In this document: positions 16,019 to 23,490 of the stretch, one piece after another | How the letters are laid out: every line of letters begins with the position of its first letter | Numbering within the stretch: the first letter of the stretch is position 1 | From: Pseudonocardia sp. HH130630-07 | GTDB taxonomy: Bacteria > Actinomycetota > Actinomycetes > Mycobacteriales > Pseudonocardiaceae | Reading direction: 5' to 3' | NCBI RefSeq assembly: GCF_001698125.1 | Contig: NZ_CP013854.1 | Coordinates: 2,542,001 to 2,606,000, forward strand | DNA length: 64,000 nt | Translations under genes and position numbers: made by a program | The notes under the pieces: model-generated | What the model saw: the letters and a program-made list of their open reading frames with translations, nothing else | Database searches by the model: none | What the model was told of the DNA's origin: nothing

Positions 16019-16698
16019 CCGGGTCCCGCGGCCCGTCCCACGTCTCCGGGCGGCGGGCCACCGCGTACACCCGGTCCACCCCGGCCGGGTCCAGCGCCGG
16101 TGCCAGCCCGCGCAGGGCGAGGACCAGCGCACTCTCGGTCGCGACGACCACGTCGTCCGGCCAGCGGCGCACCCGCATCGGCGCCCCGACCACGGCGATC
16201 ACCGACCGGACCGGGATCCGGGATCCGGGACCCGCCCCCGACCCGGGGCAGCAGCAGCTCCCGGACCCGGGCGGCCTCGGCACGGGCCCGCGGCACCGCG
16301 TCGGTGGCGACCCCGGCGACGACCAGCCGCTCGCCGTCGAGCAGGACCGAGCGGTGCCGGTGGTGCCGGGAGTTGATCACGCAGATCCCCGGCGGGCCGA
16401 TCAGGACGTGGTCGAGATCGGCCGCCCCGCCCTCGAGCGGGACCGAGTGCAGCACCCGCCACCGGGGTGATCGGCCCAGCAGCCGGTCGCGACGGGTACG
16501 GCCGGTGAGCTGTTCGAGCAGGTGTGCGGTGCGGATCTCCCCGTCGGCGCCCAGGCGCCAGGAACGGTCGGGATGCCCGGCACCGCGCACCCGCGCCGCC
16601 ACGTGGCCGGCCCGGCGACCGGGGTAGTGGCGGGCGAGGTCGAGGGTGCGGGAACGGTCGGTGGTCTCGAGGCGGTCGGCCCCGTGGAGGTCGGTCAT
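15984..16698 (-). pseudogene. NERD-domain protein, frameshifted by a 7-bp duplication
   Basis: From ATG at 16698: SWRLGADGEIRTAHLLEQL, RWRVLHSVPLEGGAADLDHV and IGPPGICVINSRHH match the NERD (nuclease-related) domain. The frame then fails, while another frame continues sensibly (SVIAVVGAPMRVRRW, ATESALVLALRGL, RVYAVARRPETW) to a TGA at 15984. At 16211-16230 the unit CCGGGAT is repeated; removing one 7-bp copy restores a single frame. The gene is either disrupted by replication slippage or reversibly switchable. Its end overlaps the hydrolase gene by 35 bp. NERD proteins are of uncertain function. Confidence 0.68.
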
Positions 16699-16768
16699 GG
16701 CAGGAGTGTGGACCCGACCCCCGACAGAAAACGGGTGTCGCCGGTACGGTAGGCACGGGGTGATCGCA

Positions 16769-17233
16769 ATGGTGGATCCACGGTTCGAGTCCCCGGTCGA
16801 CCGGAGCATCCGGGAGGCCGTGGAGCGGGGCGACTTCGACGACCTGCCCGGGAAGGGCAGACCACTGCCGGGCGCCGGGGGAACCGGCCCGGTCGACGAG
16901 AACTGGTGGATCCGCGGCTACCTGCAGCGCGAGGGGATCTCCGGGGACGCGCTGCTGCCGCCGTCGGTCCAGCTGCGCAAGGAACTGGACGCGATCGACA
17001 CCACGGTCGCCGGGTTCCGCGACGAGCGCCGGGTGCGCGAGCACGTCGCCGAGGTGAACTCGCGCGTCGTCGACCACATGCGGCACCCGATGGGACCGCG
17101 CGTGCCGATCCGCAAGCTCGACGCCGACGAGGTGGTGTCGCGCTGGCGCCACGCCCGGGAGCAGCGGCGCACCGTCCCGGCCGCCCCGGAACCCGCTCCG
17201 CCGCGCCGTCGCTGGTGGCGACGCGGCACCTGA
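16769..17233 (+). CDS. DUF1992 (DnaJ subfamily C member 28-like) protein
   Basis: 154 residues from ATG at 16769. Family hallmarks: FESPVDRSIREAVERGDFDDLPGKGRPL near the start (split by several charged residues), WWIRGYLQREGI, LLPPSVQLRKELDAI and a helical R-x-x-R-E-HV-EVN segment. The C-terminal tail is Arg/Pro/Trp-rich (PPRRRWWRRG) and may bind membrane or nucleic acid. There is no J domain, as in bacterial members. Function is unknown. Confidence 0.83.
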   Translation: MVDPRFESPVDRSIREAVERGDFDDLPGKGRPLPGAGGTGPVDENWWIRGYLQREGISGDALLPPSVQLRKELDAIDTTVAGFRDERRVREHVAEVNSRVVDHMRHPMGPRVPIRKLDADEVVSRWRHAREQRRTVPAAPEPAPPRRRWWRRGT

Positions 17234-17281
17234 GAGCCGCTCCGCCGCGCCGGTCCTGGCCGGGCCGGCGCGGGACCGGGT

Positions 17282-17770
17282 TCAGGTGCGGGCGGGGGTC
17301 CGTGGGGCGAAGTGCCCGGGGGAGGCCAGCGGGCGGTCGGTCTCCAGCAGCGTCTTCAGGGCGGAGAGGATCGCCGGCCAGCCCTCGCCCACGTCGCGCA
17401 GGTCCCGGGCGCCCTGCTCGTCGGGGGTGAAGCCGGTGTGCACGACCTGCAGCTTCACCGCCTCCTCGCCGAACGGCGAGATCGCGAACTCGACCACGGT
17501 GGCCGCTCGGCCCGCGGCCTGCTCGGCCCGCCCGGTGAACGAGTAGGACAACCGGTGCGGGGGTTCCACGGCCAGGATTGTGCCGATGAAGTCGTCCCGG
17601 TCCGGGTGCACCGCCTCCAGTGGGCTCCCCACCTGCCAGTCCGACGTCAGCTCGGCGCCGCCCCAGTACTGCATCGTGAACTCGGGCGTGGTCAGGGCCC
17701 GGAACACCTGGTCCGGGGTGCTGCGGATGTAGGTCGTGTAGACGTAGGTCGGTTCAGTCTGCTCGCTCAT
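17282..17770 (-). CDS. SRPBCC (AHSA1-like) domain protein
   Basis: 162 residues from ATG at 17770. START/AHSA1 fold: YVYTTYIRSTPDQVFRALTT, FTMQYWGGAELTSDWQVGSP, then PPHRLSYSFTG and the C-terminal helix GWPAILSALKTLLET. These proteins bind hydrophobic ligands in a deep cavity. The 5' end overlaps the ArsR gene by 17 bp, forming the ArsR-AHSA1 two-gene operon common in actinomycetes, in which the partner may handle the compound sensed by the regulator. Confidence 0.87.
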   Translation of the reverse strand: MSEQTEPTYVYTTYIRSTPDQVFRALTTPEFTMQYWGGAELTSDWQVGSPLEAVHPDRDDFIGTILAVEPPHRLSYSFTGRAEQAAGRAATVVEFAISPFGEEAVKLQVVHTGFTPDEQGARDLRDVGEGWPAILSALKTLLETDRPLASPGHFAPRTPART

Positions 17771-18086
17771 CGTCGTCCTCCAACGCGGCGCGCAGGCTCG
17801 TGATCGCCTGCACCCGGCTGCGCTCGAACTTTCCGATCCACCGGTCGTGGATCTCCTGGATGGGCACCGGGTCCAGGTGGTGGAGCTTCTCCCGGCCGCG
17901 GCGGACGGAGGACACGAGCCCGGCGGACTCCAGCAGGGCCAGGTGCTTGGAGACGGCTTGCCGGCTCATCCCCAGCCCCTCGCACAGCTCACCGAGCGTC
18001 TGGCCACCCCGTTCGTGCAACCGGTCGAGCACCGTGCGCCGGGTCGGGTCGGCCAGGGCCCGGAAGACGGCGTCGACGGCGGTCAC
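17754..18086 (-). CDS. ArsR/SmtB-family transcriptional regulator
   Basis: 110 residues from GTG at 18086. Classic winged helix: AVFRALADPTRRTVLDRLHE, LGELCEGLGMSRQAVSKHL, ALLESAGLVSSVRRGREKLHHL. It lacks the Cys-rich metal site of ArsR/SmtB sensors, as expected for the AHSA1-linked group. An excellent promoter with a dyad in its spacer lies immediately upstream, and transcription would start at or next to the GTG, giving a leaderless message under autorepression. Confidence 0.88.
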   Translation of the reverse strand: MTAVDAVFRALADPTRRTVLDRLHERGGQTLGELCEGLGMSRQAVSKHLALLESAGLVSSVRRGREKLHHLDPVPIQEIHDRWIGKFERSRVQAITSLRAALEDDDERAD

Positions 18087-18092
18087 GCGGCC

Positions 18093-18121
18093 AATTATGC
18101 AACTGAACGGTTGCCTGTCAA
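18093..18121 (-). promoter_or_regulatory. Promoter and operator of the ArsR operon
   Basis: On the minus strand, TTGACA (18121-18116), a 17-nt spacer, then ATAATT (18098-18093). The spacer holds the dyad GCAAC-CGTTCA-GTTGC (18099-18114), an ideal place for a repressor. The -10 overlaps the TAA stop codon of the upstream membrane protein gene. Confidence 0.75.
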
Positions 18122-18691
18122 GCGCCGGACGCGTCCCCACGGCTTCTCCACCGAGAGCACCGTCGAGGCCAGCAGCATCACCTGGTGCAGGACCGAGCTG
18201 AGCACGAGCGACCAGAGGACCGAACGGTCGTCGCCGGCGGCGGCGATCTCGATCCACCGGGTGTTCAGCGCGACCGAGCCGACGATCACGGCGAGTGCCA
18301 GCACGGTCTTCACCACGACCCAGCGGTGCCGGAACAGGCCCCACGGGGTGCCGACGCCGAGCGCGACGCCGGTGAGCACGGTGCCCACGGCGAAGAACGG
18401 GATGATCCCGTTGCCGACGAACGCCATCGCCGGGACCGCGATGTCCGCACCCCCGTCGCGCAGCAGCACCGTCGCGGGCAGCACCAGCATCACCGTCGAG
18501 AGCCCGGTCCAGCCGATGCCGAGCACGACGTGCGCGACCCGCAGCCCCGCGCGTGCGCGCCGGGGCAGCCGGCGGGCCGGGGCGGGCCGCCGGGCGGCCG
18601 CCGTGGTCCTGGACGTCCCGGCTGCCCCGGCTGCCCCGGCTGCCCCGGCTGCCCCGGCTGCCCCGGCTGCCCCGGTGGCCGCGGCGGTCAT
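18095..18691 (-). CDS. DUF2269-like integral membrane protein with Gly-Ala-Ala repeat N-terminus
   Basis: 198 residues from ATG at 18691, overlapping the upstream stop as ATGA. Residues 7-25 are a simple Gly-Ala-Ala repeat encoded by six 9-bp DNA repeats, followed by a basic stretch. Four hydrophobic segments lie near 50-70, 80-105, 115-133 and 150-175, with a motif HVVLGIGWTGLSTVML like DUF2269-type proteins. Its translation is probably coupled to the DUF1707 gene. Its 3' end contains the promoter of the ArsR operon. Confidence 0.65.
   Translation of the reverse strand: MTAAATGAAGAAGAAGAAGAAGAAGTSRTTAAARRPAPARRLPRRARAGLRVAHVVLGIGWTGLSTVMLVLPATVLLRDGGADIAVPAMAFVGNGIIPFFAVGTVLTGVALGVGTPWGLFRHRWVVVKTVLALAVIVGSVALNTRWIEIAAAGDDRSVLWSLVLSSVLHQVMLLASTVLSVEKPWGRVRRLTGNRSVA
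18619..18672. repeat. 9-bp tandem repeat, six units
   Basis: Six perfect copies of CGGCTGCCC, in frame inside the membrane-protein gene (minus strand), encoding repeated Gly-Ala-Ala. Unit-number changes would keep the reading frame. Confidence 0.85.
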
Positions 18692-19260
18692 CGGAGTTCC
18701 GCGGGGATCTGCTCGTCCGGGGACGGCTCGCGCTCGGCCCGCCGCGAGTGCACGAAGAGGATCAGGCCGAGCCAGAACGCCGGCCCGATCGGCACGAAGA
18801 ACGGCGCCGGTCCCACGATCGCCGCCACCATCAGGACCAGCAGGATCGCCGCGGTCACCCCGGCGTGCACGACGAGGTTCCGCCGGGCCCGGGGCGTGAG
18901 CGGCCCGCGGCGCGGTCGCCGGGCCCGGGGCACGGCGGGCAGCCCGGACAGCAGCGGGACGAGCTCGGCGCGGGTCCGGGCGGCGTAGGCCGCGGCCTGG
19001 CGCTCGTCGGCCTCGTCCAGGGTGAGCCGCCCCTCGGCGGCCGCCTGCCGGAGCCGGTCGGTGACGTGCTCGCGCTCGGAGTCCGAGGCGAGCAGCTCGT
19101 CCTCGCCGGGGTGCACGGTGCGGGTGGTCGCGCCCACGGGGCCGGGACGCGTGATCGCGTCGTCCGGCGCGGTCGGCGCGGTCGGTCCGGTCGGGGCTCC
19201 CGCGGCGTCGGTGCTCGTGGCCGCCGGGGCCGGGTCGGTGGTGTCCGGTGTCGTCGTCAT
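18688..19260 (-). CDS. DUF1707 domain membrane protein with long Thr/Ala/Pro N-terminus
   Basis: 190 residues from ATG at 19260. The first 50 residues are Thr/Ala/Pro-rich and low complexity. The DUF1707 motif follows (LLASDSEREHVTDRLRQAA, EGRLTLDEADERQAAAYAA, TRAELVPLLSGLP, about residues 57-108). Two transmembrane segments come next (about 129-148 and 154-170). It overlaps the following membrane-protein gene by 4 bp, so the two are probably co-translated and may act together. Second DUF1707 protein in this window. Confidence 0.78.
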   Translation of the reverse strand: MTTTPDTTDPAPAATSTDAAGAPTGPTAPTAPDDAITRPGPVGATTRTVHPGEDELLASDSEREHVTDRLRQAAAEGRLTLDEADERQAAAYAARTRAELVPLLSGLPAVPRARRPRRGPLTPRARRNLVVHAGVTAAILLVLMVAAIVGPAPFFVPIGPAFWLGLILFVHSRRAEREPSPDEQIPAELR

Positions 19261-19428
19261 GCCGGACAGCCTGGTCGCGGGCGGGGTGCGGGCGCGTCCA
19301 CCGGCGGTCGCCGATCCGGCTGCCGCCGGGGTGGCAGCGTCCGGGCCGGGCGTACTCCCCCGGGTGCAGCCGGCCGGTCACCCTCGGGACGACGCCGGCT
19401 GTCGGTGTGCCCGGCTACCGTGTCGCCC

Positions 19429-20637
19429 GTGCTCACCGATCGCCGTCCGCGCTGGTGGGGTGGGGTCGTGCGGACCCTCGTCCTGCCGGGCGCCGTCGCG
19501 CTGCTCACCGCGGGGGGCACGGCCTTCGGCGCGGTCCGGCGGGACGAGTGGGACTGGTCCGCCGGTCCCCTCCGGCCGGGCGAGCTGCCGTTCGACGGGC
19601 TCGCCGTGCTGCTGCTGGCGATCGGGCCGCTCGCGCTGGTGTTCCGGCGGGCGAACCGGGTGGCCGCGCTCGCCGTGATCGCCACCGCGTCGGTCGTCTA
19701 CCTGGGGCTCGGGTACCCGGTGACCGGGCCGACCGGGCTCGCGCTGGGCGTCGGGCTGGTCTCGGCGGTCGCGGCGGGGCGCCAGCACCGGGCGCTGGCC
19801 GTCGTCGTCGTGGCGGCGGCGGTGCTGGTGGGGTGGCTGCTGCTGACCGGCCGGCCGGTGCCGTGGGGCGCGAGCGGGCCGGTGGTGGCCTGGCTGCTGG
19901 CGTTGTTCGCGGTCGGGATGCTGCTGCGGGTCCGCCGGGAGCGGGTGGAGCAGGCCCGGCGCGCCGCCGAGGAGCAGCGCCGCCGCCGGGCGGGCGAGGA
20001 GCGGTTGCGGATCGCCCAGGAGCTGCACGACGTGCTGGGCCATCACGTCTCCCTGATCAACGTGCAGGCCGGGGTCGCGCTGTTCCTGATGGACGACGAC
20101 CCGGAGCAGGCCCGCACCGCGCTCACCGAGATCAAGCGGGCCAGCCGCGACCTGCTCCGGGAGATGCGCTCGACCCTCGGGGTGCTGCGCGGGGTGGACG
20201 AGCAGGCACCGCGGCTGCCGACCCCGGGGCTGGACCGGCTCGACGCGCTGCTCGACGAGGTCCGGGCCGCCGGGCTGCCGGTGGACCGGCGGACCGAGGG
20301 GGAGCCGCGGCCGCTGCCGACGGGCGTCGATCTCGCCGCGTACCGGATCGTGCAGGAGTCGCTGACCAACACCCGGCGGCACGCGGGGGCGGCGACGGCC
20401 GTCGTCACGCTGCGGTTCGGGCCGGAGGAGCTGGACCTGGTGGTCGACGACGACGGGACCGGCCCCGTCGAGGACGCCGCGGAGGGCAACGGACTGACCG
20501 GCATGCGCGAACGGGCCCGGTCGGTCGGCGGGACGCTGGACGCCGGACCGGGGCCGGAGCGCGGTTTCCGGGTGCGGGCCCGGCTCCCCGTCGCCGACGT
20601 ACGGGAGGCGGCCGGACCGCCGATGGTGGACGCATGA
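19429..20637 (+). CDS. NarL-type sensor histidine kinase
   Basis: 402 residues from GTG at 19429, with TACCGT 7 nt upstream and no ribosome site (leaderless pattern). Four to five membrane helices span residues about 12-165. A coiled-coil linker rich in Arg/Glu/Ala (170-190) follows. The HisKA_3 dimerisation domain has the phospho-acceptor His200 in ELHDVLGHHVSLINVQAG. The ATPase domain has DLVVDDDGTG and GNGLTGMRERARSVGG. The kinase overlaps its response regulator by 4 bp. The signal is unknown. Confidence 0.9.
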   Translation: MLTDRRPRWWGGVVRTLVLPGAVALLTAGGTAFGAVRRDEWDWSAGPLRPGELPFDGLAVLLLAIGPLALVFRRANRVAALAVIATASVVYLGLGYPVTGPTGLALGVGLVSAVAAGRQHRALAVVVVAAAVLVGWLLLTGRPVPWGASGPVVAWLLALFAVGMLLRVRRERVEQARRAAEEQRRRRAGEERLRIAQELHDVLGHHVSLINVQAGVALFLMDDDPEQARTALTEIKRASRDLLREMRSTLGVLRGVDEQAPRLPTPGLDRLDALLDEVRAAGLPVDRRTEGEPRPLPTGVDLAAYRIVQESLTNTRRHAGAATAVVTLRFGPEELDLVVDDDGTGPVEDAAEGNGLTGMRERARSVGGTLDAGPGPERGFRVRARLPVADVREAAGPPMVDA

Positions 20638-21302
20638 TCCGCGTGCTGCTCGCCGACGACCAGGCCCTCGTGCGCTCCGGGTTCCGGGCGCTGCTCGGGT
20701 CGCAGGCCGATCTCGAGGTCGTCGCCGAGGCCGCCGACGGGGCCGAGGCGGTCGCCGCGGCCCGGGAGCACCGCCCGGACGTGGTGCTCATGGACATCCG
20801 GATGCCCGGCACCGACGGCCTGACCGCCACCCGGGAGATCACCGCCGACCCCGGGCTGGCCGGCACGAAGGTGATCGTGCTGACCACGTTCACCGACGAC
20901 TCGTACGTCTTCGAGGCGATCCGCGGCGGGGCCGGCGGTTTCCTGGTGAAGGACTCCGAGCCGGCCGACCTGATCCACGCCATCCGGGTCGTGCACGGCG
21001 GTGAGGCGCTGCTCGCGCCGGGCGTCACCCGCACCCTGATCGCCGAGTTCGCGGCCCGCTCCCGGGGCGGCCCGGCCGCGGCGCCGCAGCTGGCGTCGCT
21101 CACCGAGCGGGAGCGTGAGGTGCTCGTCGAGGTGGCGGCCGGTCTGTCCAACGACGAGATCGCCGCCCGCCTGCACATGAGCCCGACGACGGCCAAGACC
21201 CACGTCAGCCGCACGATGTCCAAGCTCGGCGCGCGCGACCGCGCGCAGCTGGTGGTGCTGGCCTACGAGTGCGGCCTGGTCCGTCCCGGCTGGTCGCACT
21301 GA
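20634..21302 (+). CDS. NarL/LuxR-family response regulator
   Basis: 222 residues. The ATG overlaps the kinase stop (ATGA), so the pair is translationally coupled. Receiver domain: acidic pair in LLADDQALVRSG, phospho-acceptor Asp54 in VVLMDIRMPG, Thr in VLTTF, Lys in FLVKDSEP. C-terminal GerE helix-turn-helix: LTEREREVLVEVAAGLSNDE, IAARLHMSPTTAKTHVSR. It is the DNA-binding partner of the upstream kinase. Targets cannot be inferred. Confidence 0.93.
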   Translation: MIRVLLADDQALVRSGFRALLGSQADLEVVAEAADGAEAVAAAREHRPDVVLMDIRMPGTDGLTATREITADPGLAGTKVIVLTTFTDDSYVFEAIRGGAGGFLVKDSEPADLIHAIRVVHGGEALLAPGVTRTLIAEFAARSRGGPAAAPQLASLTEREREVLVEVAAGLSNDEIAARLHMSPTTAKTHVSRTMSKLGARDRAQLVVLAYECGLVRPGWSH

Positions 21303-21320
21303 GGTGGGAGGATCCGCCGG

Positions 21321-21785
21321 GTGACCACCGTGTACGTGTTCAACGGCCCGAACCTGAACCTGCTCGGCACCCGCCGGCCCGACGTGTACGGCGCGAACAC
21401 CCTCGCCGACGTCGAGGCGCTGTGCCGGGAGTCGACGTCCGGGCACGGGATGGAACTGGACTTCCGCCAGACCAACCACGAGGGCACGCTCGTCGACTGG
21501 ATCCAGGAGGCCGGTGCGGCGGTGCGGCACGGCTCGGCGATCGGGCTGGTGCTCAACGCCGCCGCCTACACCCACACGTCGGTGGCCCTGCACGACGCGA
21601 TCGAGGGCGCCGAGCTGCCCACGGTCGAGGTGCACATCTCGAACGTGCACGCCCGTGAGGAGTTCCGGCACCACTCCCACGTCTCGCCGGTGGCGGCGGG
21701 GATCGTCGTCGGGTTCGGGATCGACGGGTACGCGCTGGCGATCGACGGGCTGGTGCGCAGGGCCCGGCCGCTGCGGGCGGTCTGA
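21321..21785 (+). CDS. aroQ: Type II 3-dehydroquinate dehydratase
   Basis: 154 residues from GTG at 21321, 18 bp after the response regulator. It converts 3-dehydroquinate to 3-dehydroshikimate in the shikimate pathway (or the reverse-use quinate pathway). Diagnostic features: [18 protein letters not shown] with catalytic Tyr23, [27 protein letters not shown] [13 protein letters not shown], and [17 protein letters not shown] with the catalytic His. Length fits the dodecameric type II enzyme. No other aro gene is adjacent. A strong terminator follows. Confidence 0.93.
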   Translation: MTTVYVFNGPNLNLLGTRRPDVYGANTLADVEALCRESTSGHGMELDFRQTNHEGTLVDWIQEAGAAVRHGSAIGLVLNAAAYTHTSVALHDAIEGAELPTVEVHISNVHAREEFRHHSHVSPVAAGIVVGFGIDGYALAIDGLVRRARPLRAV

Positions 21786-21803
21786 GCGCACCGGAGATCC
21801 TAC

Positions 21804-21835
21804 GGGCCGTCGCACCCCCTCGTGTGCGACGGCCC
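21804..21835. terminator. Terminator between aroQ and the convergent VOC gene
   Basis: A 12-bp stem (21804-21815 with 21824-21835) and an 8-nt loop, between converging stop codons. Confidence 0.75.
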
Positions 21836-21843
21836 GGCGCCAC

Positions 21844-22251
21844 TCAGCCCTCCATGGCCGACATGTCCATCCAGACGAACTCCCAGCGGTGGCCGTCCGG
21901 GTCGTCGACGCTGCGGCCGTACATGAACCCGTGGTCCTGGGTGTCGCCACCCTGCTTCCCGCCGGCCGCCAGGCCCGCGTCGGCGAGCCGGCCGACCTCG
22001 TCGCGGGTCTCCACGCCCAGGGCGTTGATCACCTCGCGGGCGGTGCCCGGGGTGGCCACCGAGTCCTGCTTGGTGAACTCGGCGAACCGCTTGTCGGTCA
22101 TCACCATCGCGACGATCGCGTCGCTGACGACGAACGACGCGGTCTGTTCGTCGGAGAACTGCTCGTTGAGGGTGAACCCGAGCGCCGAGTAGAACGCCTT
22201 GGCGGCGTCGAGGTCGGAGGTGGGCAGGTTCACGAAGATCATGTTCGGCAT
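21844..22251 (-). CDS. VOC-family (glyoxalase/extradiol dioxygenase-like) protein
   Basis: 135 residues from ATG at 22251, with AGGAG upstream. Begins MIFVNLPTSDLDAAKAFYSALGF, the usual first beta-alpha-beta of VOC proteins. It later shows AIVAMVMTDKRFAEF and the C-terminal DDPDGHRWEFVWMD with a Glu metal ligand. The family covers glyoxalases, fosfomycin/bleomycin resistance proteins and many lactoylglutathione-lyase-like proteins of unknown substrate; this one resembles the last group. Confidence 0.85.
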   Translation of the reverse strand: MPNMIFVNLPTSDLDAAKAFYSALGFTLNEQFSDEQTASFVVSDAIVAMVMTDKRFAEFTKQDSVATPGTAREVINALGVETRDEVGRLADAGLAAGGKQGGDTQDHGFMYGRSVDDPDGHRWEFVWMDMSAMEG

Positions 22252-22371
22252 CGGAAGCTTCTCCTGAGCTGCGGTGGCGCCGGGGATCCGGTGCCGTTCA
22301 CCAGGAGAGACCGGGACGTTCCGCGGAACTCATCGCGCGGGCCGGAGATTTCTTCCGGCAGGATCACGGGC

Positions 22372-23403
22372 ATGACGCAGGTGAGCACGGACGGGGCGGG
22401 TACCGGGGCCGGACGGCGGGTGCGCTGGGGGATCGTCGGCCCGGGGCGGATCGCCGACGCCGTCGCACCGGACTTCGCACACGTCCCCGGGGCCGAGCTG
22501 GTCGCCGTCGCGTCCCGGTCCACCGAGCGGGGTGAGGCGTTCGCCCGCCGGCACGGGATCGACCGGGTGCACACGGGCTACCGGGCGATCCTCGACGACG
22601 ACGGCGTCGACGTCCTCTACATCGCCACCCCGCACCCGCAGCACCGGGCGCTCGCGCTGGCCGCGATCGGGGCCGGCAAGGCGATCATGGTGGAGAAGGC
22701 CTTCACGGTCAGCTCGGTCGGCACCCGGGAGATCGCCGCCGCGGCGCGCCGGCACGGCGTCTTCGCCATGGAGGCGATGTGGACGCGGTTCTTCCCCGCG
22801 GTCGTCCGGCTGCGCGAGCTGGTCGCCGACGGCGCGATCGGCGAGGTCCGGTCGGTGCAGGCCGATCTCGGCGTGCGGAACCGGTCCGCCGACGACGACC
22901 GGTTCTTCTCCGCCGAGCTCGGCGGCGGCGCGCTGTTCGACCTGGGCGTCTACGTGATCTCGTTCGCGCAGATGCTGCTCGGCACCCCGACCGAGGTCGC
23001 CGCGAGCGGCGCGCTGACCGCGACCGGCGTCGACGCCGAGGAGTCGATCCTGCTCGGATTCCCGGACGGCCGCAGCGCGGCCCTGCAGACCAGCCTGCGG
23101 TGTGCGATGCCGGGCAGCGCCCGGGTGATCGGCACCGAGGGCTGGATCGAGGTGCCGCCGCGGTTCCACCACCCGGACCGGATCGTCGTCCACGCGCACG
23201 GGGCCGACCCGGCGGAGATCGTGCTGCCGGCCACCGGGCGGGGGTACGCGCACGAGATCGAGGAGGTGACCCTCCGGGTCGCGGCGGGGGAGATCGAGAG
23301 CCCGGTGATGCCGTTGGCGGACACGGTCGCGGTGCAGGACGTGATGGCCGCCGTCGCCGACCGGATCGGGATGGTGCCGGAGGAGGGGCCGGCCACGCTC
23401 TGA
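22372..23403 (+). CDS. Gfo/Idh/MocA-family oxidoreductase
   Basis: 343 residues. ATG at 22372 precedes a short polar extension and then the Rossmann motif WGIVGPGRIADAVAPDF. Further family features: LVAVASRSTERGEAFARRHG, VDVLYIATPHPQHRALALAA, the EKAFTV motif (Glu-Lys-Ala/Pro) and GGGALFDLGVYVISFAQMLL with Asp in the active site region. Such NAD(P)-dependent enzymes act on sugars, inositols or dihydrodiols; the sequence most recalls the trans-1,2-dihydrobenzene-1,2-diol dehydrogenase/xylose dehydrogenase subgroup. Confidence 0.87.
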   Translation: MTQVSTDGAGTGAGRRVRWGIVGPGRIADAVAPDFAHVPGAELVAVASRSTERGEAFARRHGIDRVHTGYRAILDDDGVDVLYIATPHPQHRALALAAIGAGKAIMVEKAFTVSSVGTREIAAAARRHGVFAMEAMWTRFFPAVVRLRELVADGAIGEVRSVQADLGVRNRSADDDRFFSAELGGGALFDLGVYVISFAQMLLGTPTEVAASGALTATGVDAEESILLGFPDGRSAALQTSLRCAMPGSARVIGTEGWIEVPPRFHHPDRIVVHAHGADPAEIVLPATGRGYAHEIEEVTLRVAAGEIESPVMPLADTVAVQDVMAAVADRIGMVPEEGPATL

Positions 23404-23490
23404 GGCATCCGTGTCGCGGCTCGTTGATGTGAGCCAACAGTCGGGTGTAAGAGCTTTACCTCGTGCAACTCGGCGAGTAGACCGGGCCCG

